Shown here piece by piece: positions 26,176 through 34,794 of a stretch of 64,000 nucleotides of DNA. How positions within the stretch are numbered: the first letter of the stretch is position 1; each line of letters begins with the position of its first letter. The stretch comes from Phocaeicola fibrisolvens (GTDB lineage Bacteria > Bacteroidota > Bacteroidia > Bacteroidales > Bacteroidaceae), in NCBI RefSeq assembly GCF_025567125.1, contig NZ_JAOQJI010000010.1, positions 39,675 through 103,674 on the forward strand, read 5' to 3'. The notes under the pieces were generated by a model. That model was not told where the DNA came from. It was given only the letters and a program-made list of their open reading frames with translations, and searched no databases. The position numbers were made by a program, and so were the translations under genes.

Positions 26176-27906
26176 TTAAGGAGAAACCAAAACAGCAGGC
26201 AGACTTTCTCCTTTTTCCCAAGAACGAAACGAAAGTTCAGGGTATGTGGTAGCTCCAGTTCCCTGAATCCATAGGTTCAGTGTGTGATATAAGTTTTCTA
26301 CAGTGATGGATTGCAGTGAGCCGTATTTCATGAGCGAATCGGATTTTAATACTGTATGGGCATTACCTGCAGGGGATTTACTGTTCGATTGAGGATAATA
26401 GCAGCATCTGATTACGTTGGTATACTCGGTGGCGAAACTGATGGGATTACATTTGTATGCGTTGCCAGTAACGTAACAGTTTTGAATTTCTCCGTTCAGA
26501 CTTTTTGTACAGATAAATCCTCCGAGTTTGGCTTTACTGAAGTTGCAGTTTGAAACGAAACAGTTCAGGATTTTTCCTTTGTTGTTGTAACGGACAATTC
26601 CACTGGCATAGTTTATGACACTTTTTAGCGAGATATTGTCTACCTGACAGTTGATAATCAGTCCTTCGTTTTGAGAGGATATGCTGCCGAATTCACTTTC
26701 ATCATCGACATTTTTGATGATGCAGTTTTTGATGATGCAGTTGTCAATGATACCTCTGTTAAGGCCGGCCAAAAAAGAGGCGCTTTTAGTGTCTTTCGTT
26801 TTATCGTATGTAGCTTCGCTGATAATCAGATTCTTGATGACACCTGATGGAGATACTCCACTGAACAGTCCTACATAATAGTAACCGAGATACGATTGCT
26901 GGAACAGGAGATTGCTGAGGCTGTGTCCTTGTCCGTCAAACGTGTCGTTAAACAGTCTCTTTTGTGAGCCATTGGCTGTGCCATACATGCCGATCATTTG
27001 TATTTTTGCGGCTTCTTCTGGCGTGAAGCTTAGATCGTTGTGCAGATAATAAGTTGTTGTTTCTCCAGTTGTTTCTCCGAATTCTTCCAGTGACCTGTTT
27101 TCGTATGTTTCTCCGTTTATCAGATGGGTAAATGCAATAAAATCTTCTACGGTTTCTATGCCGGGATCATTTCCTGACAGTTTGAGTGGGCAAGTATATT
27201 CGTAGCCTGCCAGAAAGGAGTGTGTTCCCATGGTCGTTTCAAGACTGTTCCCGTCGGGAGTAGAAATCTGGATGTGAACAGATTGGTTGGTTGGAGGTAG
27301 TAAGAAAGAATACTCTCCGGAATCGTTATGTTCCAATGTCAGAGGTATTTTAGCGTTTTGTAGGGACAGTTCTCCTGTCTCTGGTTGGATATCCGAAACG
27401 GAAGTGGAGGGGGTGAAGGTGATGCGTTCCAAGCGTTGGTTAAGATTATGTGATACCTGAAAAGTCAGACGGGAAAATAGATGGCTGAATGAAAGTCGTA
27501 TTTCTTCTCCTTGACGGAAATCTTTTTGGGAGCAGAGGATGTCAGGGAGCTTTCCTTCCTGATAAATGGAAGAGTGATTGCGATAGAATGGGGGATAAAA
27601 TGCACAGGTTTGTGCTTGGGAATGCTCGGTGTTCCAGGTGAGGTCGATATCACCTTCCCAGTAGCTGCCATTGTATGTCAGAAGGGTTCCTTCAGCAGTG
27701 AGTCCACCCTGGCTGTAGAATGTTATTTGGCTCCCTACCGGTAAGGATTGGGGGGTGGAATTGCGTGAAGAAGGATGAAAACCATTTATTTTTCCTCCTC
27801 GGATGTATGTAGTTTGGATGGTGGGCAGAAGGGTGTCGAGGGTGCATCCACCAAGGCACAATAATAAAACAAGTATCAGTTGGAGGCTAAAAAAGTTTGT
27901 TTTCAT
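26176..27906 (-). CDS. Fimbrillin-like lipoprotein with GLUG-type repeats (putative surface adhesin)
   Basis: The 576-residue protein has a lipoprotein signal (LCLGGC, Cys 21). The first half (about 30-245) looks like the Bacteroidales fimbrillin/Mfa-like fold (ITFYSQGG, CAFYPP, LSFSHLFSRLTFQV, FLLPPT, LAGYEYTCPLKLSG). The second half (about 300-520) has GLUG-like repeats of the form LAGLNRGIIDNC, ISSQNEGLIINC and IVRYNNKGKILNC, a beta-helix pattern seen in adhesins. It is probably lipidated and surface-exposed, acting in adhesion or as a minor fimbrial component. It stands alone, without neighbouring pilus genes. Confidence 0.78.
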   Translation of the reverse strand: MKTNFFSLQLILVLLLCLGGCTLDTLLPTIQTTYIRGGKINGFHPSSRNSTPQSLPVGSQITFYSQGGLTAEGTLLTYNGSYWEGDIDLTWNTEHSQAQTCAFYPPFYRNHSSIYQEGKLPDILCSQKDFRQGEEIRLSFSHLFSRLTFQVSHNLNQRLERITFTPSTSVSDIQPETGELSLQNAKIPLTLEHNDSGEYSFLLPPTNQSVHIQISTPDGNSLETTMGTHSFLAGYEYTCPLKLSGNDPGIETVEDFIAFTHLINGETYENRSLEEFGETTGETTTYYLHNDLSFTPEEAAKIQMIGMYGTANGSQKRLFNDTFDGQGHSLSNLLFQQSYLGYYYVGLFSGVSPSGVIKNLIISEATYDKTKDTKSASFLAGLNRGIIDNCIIKNCIIKNVDDESEFGSISSQNEGLIINCQVDNISLKSVINYASGIVRYNNKGKILNCFVSNCNFSKAKLGGFICTKSLNGEIQNCYVTGNAYKCNPISFATEYTNVIRCCYYPQSNSKSPAGNAHTVLKSDSLMKYGSLQSITVENLYHTLNLWIQGTGATTYPELSFRSWEKGESLPAVLVSP

Positions 27907-28001
27907 ATTTCTTTTTTTCTAGAATAACGTAGGTTTTCTGTTTCGTTTCCCGATTCTTTCGGGTAATTGAGGGTAAAGTTGTGTGTTCCATCGAAAAACT
28001 T

Positions 28002-28009
28002 TACCTTTG
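28002..28009 (+). promoter_or_regulatory. -7 element for trmB-mrp
   Basis: TACCTTTG matches TAnnTTTG, 30 nt before the trmB ATG. The expected -33 position holds only a partial match (GTTG at 27978-27981). Confidence 0.55.
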
Positions 28010-28039
28010 CGGGCATTAAGGAAACGTTTCACGAAAAAT

Positions 28040-28798
28040 ATGGGAAAAGGAAAATTAGCGAAATTCGCAGATATGGCGGAATATCCGCATGTGTTTGAAT
28101 ATCCGTATTCGGTGGTGGATGAGGTCCCTTTCGAGATGAAGGGACGCTGGAACCAGGATTTCTTCAAGAACGAGAATCCGATTGTCCTGGAACTGGGATG
28201 CGGACGTGGGGAATACACCGTAGGACTGGCACGCCGCTATCCGGGCAAGAACTTCATCGGGGTGGACATCAAGGGAGCCCGCATGTGGACGGGAGCCACC
28301 GAAGCACTGAATGAAGGTTTGAAGAATGTGGCTTTTTTGCGTACCAACATCGAAATCATCGACCGCTTCTTTGTGCCGGGTGAGGTGAGCGAAATCTGGC
28401 TGACTTTCTCGGACCCTCAGATGAAGAAGGCTACCAAGCGCCTGACTTCTACCTATTTCATGAACCGTTACCGCCGTTTCCTGATTCCGGACGGACTGGT
28501 ACACCTGAAGACGGACAGTAATTTTATGTTTACCTATACTAAATATATGGTAGAGGCCAATCATTTCCCGGTAGAATTCATCACCGACGATTTGTATCAC
28601 TCCGGCATGGACGATGACATTCTGAGCATCCGCACCTATTACGAACAGCAGTGGCTCGATCGCGGCCTGAACATCAAGTACATCCAGTTCCGTCTGCCGC
28701 AGGAAGGAGAACTTCAGGAACCCGACGTGGAAATCGAACTGGACGATTACCGGAGCTACAACCGGAGCAAGCGGAGCGGACTGAAAACAAGCAAATGA
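28040..28798 (+). CDS. trmB: tRNA (guanine-N7-)-methyltransferase
   Basis: The 252-residue enzyme carries the SAM-binding motif VLELGCGRGEYTVGLARRYP, FIGVDIKGARMWTGA and the TrmB signature IWLTFSDPQMKKATKRLTS (family form FPDPWPKKRHxKRR, with catalytic Asp). It forms m7G46 in tRNA variable loops. The start MGKGKLAKFADM was chosen because upstream in-frame codons overlap the promoter. It is 17 bp upstream of mrp. This gene and mrp use more GC-ending codons than the fimbrillin-like gene next door. Confidence 0.94.
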   Translation: MGKGKLAKFADMAEYPHVFEYPYSVVDEVPFEMKGRWNQDFFKNENPIVLELGCGRGEYTVGLARRYPGKNFIGVDIKGARMWTGATEALNEGLKNVAFLRTNIEIIDRFFVPGEVSEIWLTFSDPQMKKATKRLTSTYFMNRYRRFLIPDGLVHLKTDSNFMFTYTKYMVEANHFPVEFITDDLYHSGMDDDILSIRTYYEQQWLDRGLNIKYIQFRLPQEGELQEPDVEIELDDYRSYNRSKRSGLKTSK

Positions 28799-28815
28799 TT
28801 TAAAACTGAAAAGAT

Positions 28816-29913
28816 ATGACACTTTATCCGAAATTGATTATGGACGCACTGGCTACGGTGCGTTATCCGGGCAACGGAAAAAATATTGTGGAAGCGGAGA
28901 TGGTGGCCGACAATCTTCGCATTGACGGGATGAAGGTAAGTTTCTCGCTGATATTTGAGAAGCCGACCGACCCTTTCATGAAATCGGTAGTCAAATCGGC
29001 TGAAACCGCCATTCATACCTATGTGTCGAAGGATGTGGAGGTGACGATTGCCACCGAAAGCAAGCAGGCAGCCCGCCCCGAACCGGGCAAGATGTTGCCG
29101 CAGGTGAAAAACGTGATTGCTGTGTCTTCCGGTAAAGGAGGAGTGGGTAAGTCTACGGTAGCCGCCAACCTGGCAGTGGCTTTGGCCAAACTGGGTTACA
29201 AGGTAGGTTTGCTGGATGCGGACATTTTCGGTCCTTCGGTGCCTAAGATGTTCCAGGTGGAAGACGCTCGTCCGTATGCAGAAGAAGTGAACGGCCGCGA
29301 CCTGATTGTACCGGTTGAAAAATACGGCATCAAACTGCTTTCCATCGGTTTCTTTGTAGACCCAGATCAGGCTACGCTGTGGCGTGGCGGTATGGCCAGC
29401 AATGCCCTGAAGCAGCTGGTAGCCGATGCCAACTGGGGCGAACTGGATTATTTCGTACTGGATACTCCTCCGGGCACCAGTGACATCCATCTGACCTTAC
29501 TCCAGACCTTGGCCATTACAGGAGCCGTGATTGTCAGCACTCCGCAGCAAGTGGCACTGGCCGATGCACGTAAGGGTATCAACATGTACACCAACGACAA
29601 GGTGAACGTGCCTATCCTCGGGCTGGTGGAAAACATGGCGTGGTTCACTCCAGCCGAACTTCCTGGCAACAAGTACTACCTGTTTGGCAAGGAAGGTACC
29701 AAACGCTTGGCAGAAGAGCTGCATGTGCCGCTGCTCGGACAGATTCCTATCGTGCAGAGCATTTGCGAAAGTGGCGATGCAGGTACACCGGCTGCCCTCG
29801 ATGAAAATTCAGTCACCGGTATGGCCTTTATGGATTTGGCACGCAACGTCGTGATACAGACTGAAAAGCGCAATGCCGAACAGGCACCTACGGAGATTGT
29901 GCATACACATTGA
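28816..29913 (+). CDS. mrp: Mrp/NBP35 family ATP-binding Fe-S cluster carrier
   Basis: The 365-residue protein starts with a DUF59/MIP18-like domain (about 1-90). A P-loop ATPase of the Mrp class follows, with the deviant Walker A GKGGVGKSTVAANLA (about residue 105), DADIFGPSVP, and VLDTPPGTSDIHLTLLQT. Such proteins carry and deliver Fe-S clusters. The CxxC motif usual near residue 280 in many Mrp proteins is replaced here by NMAWFTPAELPGNKYYLFG, as often in Bacteroidetes homologues, so cluster binding may use other ligands. A terminator follows. Confidence 0.92.
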   Translation: MTLYPKLIMDALATVRYPGNGKNIVEAEMVADNLRIDGMKVSFSLIFEKPTDPFMKSVVKSAETAIHTYVSKDVEVTIATESKQAARPEPGKMLPQVKNVIAVSSGKGGVGKSTVAANLAVALAKLGYKVGLLDADIFGPSVPKMFQVEDARPYAEEVNGRDLIVPVEKYGIKLLSIGFFVDPDQATLWRGGMASNALKQLVADANWGELDYFVLDTPPGTSDIHLTLLQTLAITGAVIVSTPQQVALADARKGINMYTNDKVNVPILGLVENMAWFTPAELPGNKYYLFGKEGTKRLAEELHVPLLGQIPIVQSICESGDAGTPAALDENSVTGMAFMDLARNVVIQTEKRNAEQAPTEIVHTH

Positions 29914-29937
29914 TAAGAAAATAAATCGAACAGAAAG

Positions 29938-29972
29938 AAGCGGAGGCTGGGATGAGTCTTCGCTTTTTTTGT
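29938..29972 (+). terminator. Terminator after mrp
   Basis: An 11-bp stem (AAGCGGAGGCT with AGTCTTCGCTT, two G-U pairs) with a 6-nt loop runs into a T-run, 24 nt after the stop codon. Confidence 0.75.
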
Positions 29973-30038
29973 ATCTTCCTGATTCATACATCTTTTACTG
30001 CTGGAGTTTTCTTTGAAACCACTAGGCGAATTCTCTGT

Positions 30039-30114
30039 CCCACAGTGTGGGATATAAAAACCACAGTGTGGGATACATATTTCACACTGTGGAATACAAA
30101 TCCCGCAGTGTGAA
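30039..30114. repeat. Tandem array of four 13-bp palindromes, exact 21-bp period
   Basis: Four units start at 30039, 30060, 30081 and 30102, always 21 bp apart. The first, CCCACAGTGTGGG, is a perfect odd palindrome with 6-bp arms; the others are variants (ACCACAGTGTGGG, TTCACACTGTGGA, CCCGCAGTGTGAA). The 8-bp spacers are A/T-rich (ATATAAAA, ATACATAT, ATACAAAT). A degenerate fifth unit may lie at 30018. The array sits between the convergent mrp and dinB genes. The period and palindromic logic match the array at 3207-3332, but the sequence is unrelated. Confidence 0.88.
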
Positions 30115-30177
30115 ACAGAGATGATTCAAGTACGTTTGTAGTTATGGTTAGGGGAGGTTCGGAGAATAGGTGGTGGG

Positions 30178-31278
30178 TCATTCCTCTTTAAACTCCAGCT
30201 CTAGTTGGATGGGGCCGGAAGCGGCGATTGTGTCTCCTTCCTTTTCTTCCGGAGGATTGGACACAGACAGCCCTAGCAGGCGGATGGCATGCTGACTGTG
30301 GTCTACTCCCTTCAGGAGCCGTTTGGCCAAAGGAAGAATCTCTTCCAAGCGTTGCAGAGGCTGCCGTACACTAACACTGCGGGTAATCTGGGAAAAGTCA
30401 TCGAATTTGACCTTCAGGGTGAGGGTGTTCCCCTTGAAGTCCTTGGCTTTCAGCCGCTCAATGAGTTCACGCGCCACGTGATACAGCTCGATGATGAGGG
30501 CCATCTCGGCTGAGATATCTTTTTCCAGCGTATGTTCGCAGCCGATGGACTTGCGGATGCGGACGGCTTCCACGGGTCGGTCGTCGATGCCGCGGGCGAA
30601 ATTGAAATAAATGAGGCCGTTCTTTCCAAACTGCCGTTGCAGCATTTCCAAGGAGCATTGTCGGAGGGTATCCCCGTTGTAAATGCCCAGTGTGTGCATC
30701 TTTTTGGCCGTGATGGGCCCCACTCCCCAGAAAGCTTCGATGGGCAGATGCCGGATAAACTCTTCGGCCTGGTCGGGATGAATGGTGCAGAGTCCGTCGG
30801 GCTTCCGGTAGTCGGAGGCTATCTTTGCCAGAAATTTGTTGTAGGACACCCCGGCTGAGGCTACCAGATGAAGGTCCTGGCGGATGCGCTGCTTGATTTC
30901 TCGGGCAATGTCTACGGCCAGGGGAATCCCTTTCTTGTTGTGGGTGACGTCCAGAAAGGCTTCATCCAGCGAAATGGGTTCGATGAGGTCGGTATATTCG
31001 TGGAAAATCTCGTGAATCTGTGCCGATACGCTTTTGTACACCTCCATCCGGCCCTCCACGAAGATAAGTTGCGGGCACAGTTTCTTGGCCTTTTGAGACG
31101 ACATGGCCGAACGTACCCCGAATTTGCGGGCCTCATAGCTGGCGGCAGCCACTACACCCCTTTTTTCCGCATGCCCCACTGCAATGGGCTTTCCTTTCAG
31201 TTCAGGATGGTCACGCTGCTCGACCGACGCATAGAAAGCGTCCATGTCTATATGAATGATTTTCCGTTCGGTATTCAT
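30178..31278 (-). CDS. dinB: DNA polymerase IV (Y-family)
   Basis: The 366-residue translesion polymerase begins with IIHIDMDAFYASVEQRDHPELKGKPIAVG. Its catalytic acidic residues are in DMDAFYASVE and SLDEAFLDVT; HhH DNA-binding (FWGVGPITAKKMHTLGI) and little-finger domains follow. The C-terminus ends PIQLELEFKEE, compatible with a sliding-clamp-binding tail of the QLxLF type. It bypasses damaged bases with low fidelity. The start MNTERKIIHIDMDAFY fits the family; an upstream in-frame ATG would add 11 unconserved residues. Confidence 0.95.
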   Translation of the reverse strand: MNTERKIIHIDMDAFYASVEQRDHPELKGKPIAVGHAEKRGVVAAASYEARKFGVRSAMSSQKAKKLCPQLIFVEGRMEVYKSVSAQIHEIFHEYTDLIEPISLDEAFLDVTHNKKGIPLAVDIAREIKQRIRQDLHLVASAGVSYNKFLAKIASDYRKPDGLCTIHPDQAEEFIRHLPIEAFWGVGPITAKKMHTLGIYNGDTLRQCSLEMLQRQFGKNGLIYFNFARGIDDRPVEAVRIRKSIGCEHTLEKDISAEMALIIELYHVARELIERLKAKDFKGNTLTLKVKFDDFSQITRSVSVRQPLQRLEEILPLAKRLLKGVDHSQHAIRLLGLSVSNPPEEKEGDTIAASGPIQLELEFKEE

Positions 31279-31342
31279 GGAAGGGCTGATAGCTTTTCTG
31301 CAAAAAAACAAAACATTCTTGGGATATCCTAAAAATCATTTG

Positions 31343-31350
31343 TATTTTTG
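31343..31350 (+). promoter_or_regulatory. -7 element for the Sua5-clcA-fmt unit
   Basis: TATTTTTG, 54 nt before the start at 31405. A CTTGG stretch at 31318-31322 lies near the usual -33 position but is only a partial match. Confidence 0.5.
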
Positions 31351-31404
31351 CTGTTTGTAAAATCGCTTTTAATGACTTTTTGACCACAAAAAACTAAAGA
31401 TATT

Positions 31405-31971
31405 ATGATGAAAGATGAAATTAAGAAAGCCTGCGAGGTGATGCAGAAGGGAGGAGTGATCCTCTATCCTACGGATACCGTGTGGGGGATAGGATGTGAT
31501 GCCACGAACGAGGAGGCGGTGAAGCGCGTGTTTGAAATCAAGCAGCGTGCCGACAGCAAAGCCATGCTGGTGTTGGTGGACAGTCCGGTGAAAGTGGATT
31601 TTTACGTACAGGATGTGCCTTCGGTGGCATGGGATTTGATTGAAATGACGACCAAGCCCCTGACCATCATTTACGACGGGGCACGCAACCTGGCTCCTAA
31701 CCTGATTGCTGCCGATGGCAGTGTAGGCATCCGTGTCACTTCGGAAGAGTTCTCCAAACAGCTGTGTTTCCGTTTCCGTAAGGCCATCGTGTCTACTTCG
31801 GCCAATATTAGCGGACAGCCGGCTCCGGCTGTATTCAGTGAAATCAGCGAAGAAATCAAGCAGGCTGTGGATTATGTGGTCGATTATCGCCGGGAAGAAA
31901 CCGGACATCCGAAACCTTCCAGCATCATCAAGCTGGGTAAAGGAGGCGTAGTAAAGATTATTAGAGAATAA
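31405..31971 (+). CDS. L-threonylcarbamoyladenylate synthase (YrdC/Sua5 family)
   Basis: The 188-residue YrdC-fold protein has the N-terminal GGVILYPTDTVWGIGCDATNEEAV and the KQRAxxK substrate segment (IKQRADSKAMLVLV), then KPLTIIYDG and VSTSANISGQPAP. It makes threonylcarbamoyl-AMP from threonine, bicarbonate and ATP for t6A37 tRNA modification. The gene for a later step on the same base, mtaB, is at 52.9 kb. There is no C-terminal Sua5 domain, so it is the short TsaC/YrdC form. It is 12 bp upstream of the ClC channel gene. Confidence 0.9.
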   Translation: MMKDEIKKACEVMQKGGVILYPTDTVWGIGCDATNEEAVKRVFEIKQRADSKAMLVLVDSPVKVDFYVQDVPSVAWDLIEMTTKPLTIIYDGARNLAPNLIAADGSVGIRVTSEEFSKQLCFRFRKAIVSTSANISGQPAPAVFSEISEEIKQAVDYVVDYRREETGHPKPSSIIKLGKGGVVKIIRE

Positions 31972-31983
31972 ATAGTTCCTTTC

Positions 31984-33783
31984 ATGAAAGTGGTAGATGA
32001 GAAAAACGGACTGCTGCAGGGATTTCTTCATTGGAGGGAGAAACACATAAAAGACAAGCAGTTCGTCTTGATTTTAAGTTTCCTGGTAGGAATCTTTACG
32101 GCCTTGGCCGCTTTTTTGTTGAAATTTCTCGTGGAGTACATCAAGGAGTTCCTGACAGAGAACTTCGATTCCACAGGTGTAAACTGGCTGTATTTGGTTT
32201 ATCCGGTAGTGGGTATCTTCCTGACCGGACTGTTCATTCGCAAAGTGGTGCGCGATGACATCAGCCACGGTGTGACCAAAATCCTGTATGCCATATCGCG
32301 GAAGCAGAGCCGTATCAAGCGGCATAATGTGTGGTCTTCTATTTTTGCCTCTGCCATCACCATCGGTTGTGGTGGGTCTGTAGGAGCCGAAGCCCCGATT
32401 GTGCTGACAGGTTCTGCCATCGGGTCGAATCTGGGCAGTATTTTCCGCATGGACCACAAGACGCTGATGTTGCTGGTGGGCTGTGGAGCCGCTGGAGCCG
32501 TTTCGGGCATTTTCAAGGCCCCGATTGCGGGTGTGGTGTTTACGCTGGAAGTGCTGATGATTGATTTGACCATGGCTTCGTTGCTGCCTTTGCTGATTAC
32601 CAGTGTGACGGCGGCTTCTGTGTCGTATCTGCTGACGGGTACGGAAGCCATGTTCCAGTTTCACCTGGATTATCCGTTCTCGCTGGAACGTATTCCCTAT
32701 GCCATTGCATTGGGTATCTTCTGCGGTTTGGTGGCATGGTATTTCACCCGCTCCATGAACTGGATTGAAAATATTTTCCGCCGTTACAGCAATCCATACG
32801 TGAAGTTTGTCATTGGAGGTGCGATGTTGAGTATTCTGATTTTCTTGTTCCCGCCGCTCTACGGTGAAGGATACGACACCATTTCATTGTTGCTCAACGG
32901 AACCTCTTCGGCCGACTGGGATACGGTGATGAACAATTCTTTGTTTTATGGCAACTCCCATTTGCTGGTACTGTATCTGATACTGATAATTCTGTTTAAG
33001 GTATTTGCTTCCAGTGCGACGAATGGCGGTGGCGGTTGCGGTGGTATCTTCGCTCCGAGTCTGTTTCTGGGCTGCATTGCCGGTTTCGTATTTTCCTACG
33101 TCTGCAATGAGTTCCATTTGGGGGGGACCTACATTCCGGAGAAAAACTTCGCCCTGATGGGAATGGCCGGGCTGATGTCGGGTGTCATGCATGCGCCGCT
33201 CACCGGTATCTTCCTGATTGCGGAGCTGACTGGAGGATATGACCTGTTCCTGCCGCTGATGATTGTGTCTGTATGCGCCTACCTGACCATTATCGTATTC
33301 GAACCGCACAGTATCTACTCTATGCGTCTGGCTAAGAGTGGCGAGCTGATTACCCACCATAAAGACAAGGCTGCGCTGACCATGATGAGCATGGAGAGCG
33401 TGATTGAAACTGATTTCCAGGTGGTTCGTCCGGACATGGATCTGGGAGAGATGGTGAAGGCGATTTCCAAATCCGCTCGTAATCTGTTCCCGGTGGTCGA
33501 TGTGCACAATGAGTTGCTTGGGGTCGTGATTCTGAACGATATCCGTAACATTATTTTCCGTCAGGAACTGTATCACAAGTACCATGTGGAGAATTTTATG
33601 GTGGCTCCCAAGGCACGTATCATTACCACAGACTCTATGGAGGACGTGATGGATAAGTTTGACAAGACTGGCTCCTGGAATCTTCCGGTGGTGGATGAAG
33701 ACAACAAGTACATTGGCTTCGTGTCCAAGTCGCGTATCCTGTCGACGTACCGTCAGGTGATGGTGGATTTTTCAGCAGAATAA
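31984..33783 (+). CDS. ClC family chloride channel/transporter with CBS domains
   Basis: The 599-residue protein has a ClC core of about 430 residues with multiple helices, followed by two CBS domains (about 460-590). Selectivity-filter segments are visible as GCGGSVGAEAPIVLTGSAIGS, GIFKAPIAGVVFTLE and GGCGGIFAPSLFLG. The first keeps the core glutamate but reads GAEAP where the classic motif is GREGP/GKEGP. The external gating region reads GVMHAPLTGIFLIAEL. It may be a Cl-/H+ exchanger or an anion channel. CBS domains usually bind adenine nucleotides. Genes are packed with 12-16 bp gaps from the Sua5 gene to fmt. Confidence 0.92.
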   Translation: MKVVDEKNGLLQGFLHWREKHIKDKQFVLILSFLVGIFTALAAFLLKFLVEYIKEFLTENFDSTGVNWLYLVYPVVGIFLTGLFIRKVVRDDISHGVTKILYAISRKQSRIKRHNVWSSIFASAITIGCGGSVGAEAPIVLTGSAIGSNLGSIFRMDHKTLMLLVGCGAAGAVSGIFKAPIAGVVFTLEVLMIDLTMASLLPLLITSVTAASVSYLLTGTEAMFQFHLDYPFSLERIPYAIALGIFCGLVAWYFTRSMNWIENIFRRYSNPYVKFVIGGAMLSILIFLFPPLYGEGYDTISLLLNGTSSADWDTVMNNSLFYGNSHLLVLYLILIILFKVFASSATNGGGGCGGIFAPSLFLGCIAGFVFSYVCNEFHLGGTYIPEKNFALMGMAGLMSGVMHAPLTGIFLIAELTGGYDLFLPLMIVSVCAYLTIIVFEPHSIYSMRLAKSGELITHHKDKAALTMMSMESVIETDFQVVRPDMDLGEMVKAISKSARNLFPVVDVHNELLGVVILNDIRNIIFRQELYHKYHVENFMVAPKARIITTDSMEDVMDKFDKTGSWNLPVVDEDNKYIGFVSKSRILSTYRQVMVDFSAE

Positions 33784-33799
33784 ACAACAAACAAGAAAT

Positions 33800-34771
33800 A
33801 TGGAAAAGAAAGACTTACGAATCGTATATATGGGTACCCCTGAATTTGCCGTGGAAAGCTTGAAGCGCCTGGTGGAAGGGGGCTATCAGGTGGTAGGAGT
33901 CATTACGATGCCCGACAAGCCCATGGGGCGGCATGGAAGTGTTCTCCAGCCTAGCCCGGTGAAACAGTATGCCGTATCGCAGGGGCTGAAGGTGCTCCAG
34001 CCGGAAAAACTGAAAAACGAAGAGTTTCTGGAAGAGCTGAGGGCCCTGAAAGCCGACTTGCAGATTGTCGTGGCTTTCCGCATGCTGCCGGAAGTGGTGT
34101 GGAACATGCCTAGTCTGGGTACGTTCAACCTGCACGCCTCTTTGTTGCCGCAATATCGTGGGGCAGCTCCTATCAACTGGGCGGTCATCAACGGAGAGAC
34201 TGAAACCGGAATTACGACTTTTTTCCTGAAGCATGAAATTGATACTGGAGAAATTATCGATCAGGTGCGGGTACCCATTGCCGATACGGACAATGTGGAA
34301 GTGGTGTACGACAAACTGATGAAACTGGGGGGCGACCTCGTGGTGAAGACGGTGGATGCCATTCTGGAGGGAAATGTCAAGACCATTCCGCAAGAGCAGC
34401 TGGCTACGGCTGCGGAATTGCGTCCGGCTCCCAAAATTTTCAAGGAGACCTGCCGTATTGACTGGAATGCCGGGGTGAAGAAAGTGTATGATTTTGTGCG
34501 TGGACTTTCTCCTTATCCAGCCGCGTGGACGGAGTTGCATCAGGGGGAAGCGGCTCCCATGTCGTTGAAGATTTTTAAAACGGAAAAGGTGTTTACTCCT
34601 CATTCCTTGAAACCGGGAACGGTAGTGACAGATAAGAAAACTTATTTCCACATCGCTTCAACCGATGGCTTCCTGCGTGTGTTGTCGTTGCAGCTGGCCG
34701 GAAAGAAACGGATGGACGTGGCCGATTTCCTTCGCGGGTATCGCCATGTGGAAGACTCTTATGTGGAATAG
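33800..34771 (+). CDS. fmt: Methionyl-tRNA formyltransferase
   Basis: The 323-residue enzyme has the N-terminal formyltransferase domain IVYMGTPEFAVESLKRLVEGG, the folate-binding/catalytic core FNLHASLLPQYRGAAPINWAVINGE with Asn, His and downstream Asp (HEIDTGEI), and a C-terminal OB-like tRNA-binding domain (about 210-320). It formylates initiator Met-tRNA. It ends 23 bp before the convergent NigD-like gene. Confidence 0.96.
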   Translation: MEKKDLRIVYMGTPEFAVESLKRLVEGGYQVVGVITMPDKPMGRHGSVLQPSPVKQYAVSQGLKVLQPEKLKNEEFLEELRALKADLQIVVAFRMLPEVVWNMPSLGTFNLHASLLPQYRGAAPINWAVINGETETGITTFFLKHEIDTGEIIDQVRVPIADTDNVEVVYDKLMKLGGDLVVKTVDAILEGNVKTIPQEQLATAAELRPAPKIFKETCRIDWNAGVKKVYDFVRGLSPYPAAWTELHQGEAAPMSLKIFKTEKVFTPHSLKPGTVVTDKKTYFHIASTDGFLRVLSLQLAGKKRMDVADFLRGYRHVEDSYVE

Positions 34772-34794
34772 AAATAACCGAAAGGCGGTGACTT

